From the NCBI GenBank assembly GCA_964545245.1, contig CAZJFC010000010.1:1-41111 (forward strand): a DNA stretch of 41,111 bases, written 5' to 3'. Made by a program: the position numbers and the translations under genes. Below, piece by piece: positions 38,945 to 41,111 of the stretch (position 1 is the first letter of the stretch; each line of letters begins with the position of its first letter). The DNA is from CAZJFC01 sp964545245. Lineage in GTDB: Bacteria; Pseudomonadota; Alphaproteobacteria; Rickettsiales; 21-14-0-20-44-7. The notes under the pieces were generated by a model. It did not search any database and had not been told where the DNA came from. It saw nothing but the letters and a program-made list of their open reading frames with translations.

Positions 38945-40051
38945 ATGAATGAGAAACCAGCAGGATTAACCGCATATGAAGAAGATTTCCTGAAATCCCT
39001 GCGTGATATTCGCCTGAAGGTCAGGGACGCTGAGAAAGAAATACTCACCAACTCCCCGGCTGTGCAGCAGCTTGAGTCCGCACTTCAGGAGGCAAGGGAT
39101 AAAGAAGAAGCGCTGGTGGAAAAAAAGGAAGCGGTAAAGGCAAAAAGGGAAGAATTCAACGAAAGCGTAAGAAACCCGTCCTTTTTCGATAAGTTATTCA
39201 ATAAGCGCTCCATTAAAGAACTGAGTGATGAAAGAGAAAAATTCGCTGACGAACTTAGGGCGGTATCAAAGGAACACGCTGCCGTATATGCTGGCAGGTT
39301 AGATATGGATAAAGCCCTCCCGGCGGTAAGGGAACAGGCATTGGCTGAAAACGCGACGCCGGAATACCGGGCATTGCTCAACCAGCGCAACGAGTTGATA
39401 ATGTCATTCGGCGTGGATGAGCTTGAGACGCTGGCGTCCAAAGACTGGCAACTCCTAAATAAATATGGCAGATACCTGAACGACATATCCGAAGAAAAGG
39501 ACCCTGTAGCCGGAGCGAATGAGCACATTACCCTTTCTTCCACCCTGACGGACTTCCAGAGATCGCTGCCGCATAGCACGCGAATGCATGACCGCGAAAA
39601 GCACATACCATATTTCGAGGCGCTGGTGGATGCGATCAGTGATGATATAGAATCCATAGAACGGTCCATCAAATCCAGAGAGGGGGCAACCGGAAATAAA
39701 TACGAAGCGGACTTGCCGAAACTGGAAAAAGACCTGGAAACGGAAAGCATAAAGCTGGGCTTTTCCCACGCACGCCTCCAGCAAAAGCATGAAGACCTCG
39801 TGGAAGCCAGGGAATTACGCGACAGGGATGAGGAATTAAGACCCGTCCGTGAGGAAAGAAAAGCCCGGCTTGAGCAGGAAAGAGAAGAAAAAGAGGGTAA
39901 GAATCCCGCAGGCACGGCACCGGAAAAACAGGATTTCGGCAGGATGATAGCCGAGCATAAGCCTAAGGAAGAAATAGCCGACGCGCCGAAAGCGCCGCGG
40001 CCGGAACTTGCGAGTAAACACCCGGAAGCCGGGCTGGCGCGGGCAAGCTAG
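38945..40051 (+). CDS. Unrecognised 368-residue coiled-coil protein inside the carB interruption
   Basis: I do not recognise this protein. An AAGGAGG site precedes the ATG at 38945 (MNEKPAGLTAYEEDFLKSLR). It is highly charged and almost all helical: coiled coils at about 30-75 (VQQLESALQEARDKEEALVE), 90-115, and 235-315 (DLPKLEKDLETESIKLGFSH, RPVREERKARLEQEREEKEG), then a Pro/Ala-rich tail. There is no signal peptide. Its TAG stop (40049-40051) touches the stop codon of a carB-end copy on the other strand. It shares the intergenic region 38737-38944 with the divergent 479-residue gene, so the two may be regulated together. Confidence 0.75.
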   Translation: MNEKPAGLTAYEEDFLKSLRDIRLKVRDAEKEILTNSPAVQQLESALQEARDKEEALVEKKEAVKAKREEFNESVRNPSFFDKLFNKRSIKELSDEREKFADELRAVSKEHAAVYAGRLDMDKALPAVREQALAENATPEYRALLNQRNELIMSFGVDELETLASKDWQLLNKYGRYLNDISEEKDPVAGANEHITLSSTLTDFQRSLPHSTRMHDREKHIPYFEALVDAISDDIESIERSIKSREGATGNKYEADLPKLEKDLETESIKLGFSHARLQQKHEDLVEARELRDRDEELRPVREERKARLEQEREEKEGKNPAGTAPEKQDFGRMIAEHKPKEEIADAPKAPRPELASKHPEAGLARAS

Positions 40052-40137
40052 CTACGCAACGCTGAACCTTTTAATCTCCTCCTCGGCATCGACAATGAGC
40101 TTGATCTGCTCAACGAACCGCGCTCTTTTATTGTGGA
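40052..40137 (-). pseudogene. Diverged second copy of the end of the carB N-part
   Basis: On the minus strand the frame reads ARFVEQIKLIVDAEEEIKRF then SVA and stop, aligned to WFVEQLKLIVDAEEEIREFR then VG and stop in the carB N-part at 40605. The two stop codons align exactly. By hand count about 70% of 69 bases agree, with most change at wobble positions or in the last residues. Upstream the match fades (DIFHNKR against ISHFDKW) and a stop lies a few codons further, so this is a fragment. Confidence 0.85.
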
Positions 40138-40147
40138 AAATATCAGG

Positions 40148-40354
40148 CTAATCCACAATTCCCCTGACTTCAAAATTCATGGCCATAAAATCCGGCACAC
40201 GCTTTGAAGCATCCAGAATCTCAATGCTGACCGGGTTCCCCTTTTTGTCAAAATCCATTATAAACCCTTCTTTTTCCTCATCGCTTTCATGCACTTTGGC
40301 CTTACTGAAAAGCAGGTTTAAAGTATCGGTTTTTGCGTCATAAATAATATTCAT
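40148..40354 (-). CDS. DUF2283-family protein (antitoxin-like)
   Basis: The protein has 68 residues: MNIIYDAKTDTLNLLFSKAK then an acidic segment and DKKGNPVSIEILDASKRVPD. The Y-D-x-x-x-D-x-L-x-(I/L)-x-F start and G-x-(P/L)-V-x-I-E-I-L-(D/N)-A-S motif are the DUF2283 signature. It overlaps the DUF4258 gene by four bases (ATGA). DUF2283 and DUF4258 proteins commonly occur as neighbours and are regarded as a putative toxin-antitoxin pair; activity here is not shown. Confidence 0.85.
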   Translation of the reverse strand: MNIIYDAKTDTLNLLFSKAKVHESDEEKEGFIMDFDKKGNPVSIEILDASKRVPDFMAMNFEVRGIVD

Positions 40355-40605
40355 CCCTTCCTCCAGTATTTCTCTACCTTACTTGTTCTATATGTTGTCA
40401 CGATAACTGCCGGATCCGTATCTATATCAACAAACACCCTATACAGATATTTTCCAATTATTTTCTGGCTTACAACCCTGCCTTTACGTACCGGATAAAC
40501 CTGGGCATCTTCATCCATGCATTTTAACACAATATCTTTGGAAATGCCACGTCTTTGCATTTCCGTTACCGCATGGTCACTGAAAGTGAATTTGCCCTTT
40601 GCCAT
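40351..40605 (-). CDS. DUF4258-family protein (RelE-like toxin candidate)
   Basis: The protein has 84 residues, starting MAKGKFTFSDHAVTEMQRRG and including the F-S-x-H-A-x-x-x-M-x-x-R-x-I pattern of DUF4258, followed by beta strands (RVVSQKIIGKYLYRVFVDID) and a TTYRTSKVEKYWR end as in RelE-fold proteins. Its ATG overlaps the TGA of the carB N-part (TGATG), so it is translated as the next cistron of carB. The DUF2283 gene follows with a four-base overlap. Confidence 0.85.
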   Translation of the reverse strand: MAKGKFTFSDHAVTEMQRRGISKDIVLKCMDEDAQVYPVRKGRVVSQKIIGKYLYRVFVDIDTDPAVIVTTYRTSKVEKYWRKG

Positions 40606-41111
40606 CAGCCCACTCTAAACTCCCTGATCTCCTCCTCTGCGTCAACAATCAGCTTAAGCTGCTCCACGAACCATTTATCAAAATGCGAGATTTTGCAGAT
40701 TTCCTGCACGGTTAAGCCCAGACGCAGCGCCTCGGCGATCACCAGCAGACGGTCATGGCTCATTTTCGCAAGGTCTTTCTTGATTGACTCCGCGTCATAT
40801 TTGCGCGGCGCGTTAAGGCCGGTGAGGCCGGTTTCCATGCTGCACAGCGCTTTCTGCAAGGCTTCGGGGAAGCTCCTGCCCATCGCCATCGCCTCGCCCA
40901 CCGATTTCATCGAGGAGCCAAGCTCGGTCTTCGCGCCCGGAAACTTCTCAAACGTAAAACGCGGGATTTTCACCACGATATAATCGATCGTCGGCTCGAA
41001 TGAGGCCGGGGTCTTGCCGCCGGTAACATCGTTTTTAATTTCATCCAGCGTATAGCCCACCGCCAGTTTTGCCGCCACTTTCGCTATCGGGAAGCCGGTC
41101 GCCTTGGAAGC
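40605..41111 (-). CDS. carB: Carbamoyl-phosphate synthase large subunit, end of the N-terminal part (cut by window edge)
   Basis: The last 168 residues of the carB N-part are visible, open to the window edge. The sequence ASKATGFPIAKVAAKLAVGY, then TPASFEPTIDYIVVKIPRF and MKSVGEAMAMGRSFPEALQK, is the end of the first ATP-grasp half and the start of the oligomerisation domain. It ends WFVEQLKLIVDAEEEIREFR-VG, where the intact enzyme of E. coli continues toward the segment that here opens the separate C-part. The split therefore falls in the oligomerisation domain. The stop codon overlaps the start of the DUF4258 gene. Confidence 0.94.
   Translation of the reverse strand, partial: ASKATGFPIAKVAAKLAVGYTLDEIKNDVTGGKTPASFEPTIDYIVVKIPRFTFEKFPGAKTELGSSMKSVGEAMAMGRSFPEALQKALCSMETGLTGLNAPRKYDAESIKKDLAKMSHDRLLVIAEALRLGLTVQEICKISHFDKWFVEQLKLIVDAEEEIREFRVG

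Noticed and set aside
1..41111. CRISPR arrays, rRNA genes, intact insertion sequences
   Set aside because: No regularly spaced repeat-spacer units, no rRNA sequence and no complete transposase frame were seen on either strand.

Overview
The window looks like chromosomal DNA of an alphaproteobacterium, judged by eye at about 50% G+C. The evidence is the run tuf, tRNA-Trp, secE, nusG, rplK, rplA, rplJ, rplL, rpoB, a small protein of the FYDLN zinc-ribbon family that is typical of Alphaproteobacteria, and classical Fur-type boxes. I cannot place it to order or genus from sequence alone.

Layout. Positions 1-7293 (all minus strand) hold the core translation and transcription block: tRNA-Gly(UCC), a tuf promoter with a promoter-proximal terminator, tuf, tRNA-Trp, secE, nusG, rplKAJL and the first 531 codons of rpoB. 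The gaps between several ribosomal cistrons carry a family of degenerate palindromes built from short repeated words. Positions 7294-11115 hold three unrecognised plus-strand genes behind two tandem Fur-like boxes; the first encodes a 797-residue protein with twelve 11-residue glutamine-rich repeats and a cysteine cluster. Positions 11128-21050 hold envelope and stress functions: an LpxR-like outer-membrane protein (with a 10-N assembly gap), an EgtD-like methyltransferase, a YgjP-type metallohydrolase, an exported HAD hydrolase, a complete MacA-MacB-outer-membrane-factor efflux operon, and an APH-fold kinase beside a degraded gene. Positions 21376-23199 hold a cold-shock protein, the miniature FYDLN protein and nhaA.

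Positions 23200-28421 are a patchwork of mobile-element debris between nhaA and tRNA-Tyr: type I restriction-modification fragments, an integrase N-terminus fused in frame to another gene beside tRNA-Asp, a mobile mystery protein A regulator with three evenly spaced operators, and an AAA/DUF4143 ATPase lying between two 58-bp copies of the 3' part of tRNA-Tyr. In many proteobacteria tRNA-Tyr, tRNA-Gly and tuf lie close together; here about 21 kb separates tRNA-Tyr from tRNA-Gly, so that whole stretch may be accessory.

Positions 28535-35373 return to ordinary genes: rlmB, a membrane protein, a TPR lipoprotein, another lipoprotein, trpC, small hypotheticals, a ceramidase-family membrane protein, greA, a SemiSWEET-like protein and an orphan CopG/BrnA-like antitoxin.

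Positions 35448-41111 hold carB broken into two separate reading frames about 3.3 kb apart. Between them lie two unrecognised genes in opposite orientation and a DUF4258/DUF2283 toxin-antitoxin-like pair. That pair begins on the stop codon of the carB N-part and is followed by a second, diverged copy of the last ~23 codons of the carB N-part. The split carB with its duplicated end, and the Fur-boxed repeat-protein operon, are the two loci I find most unusual.
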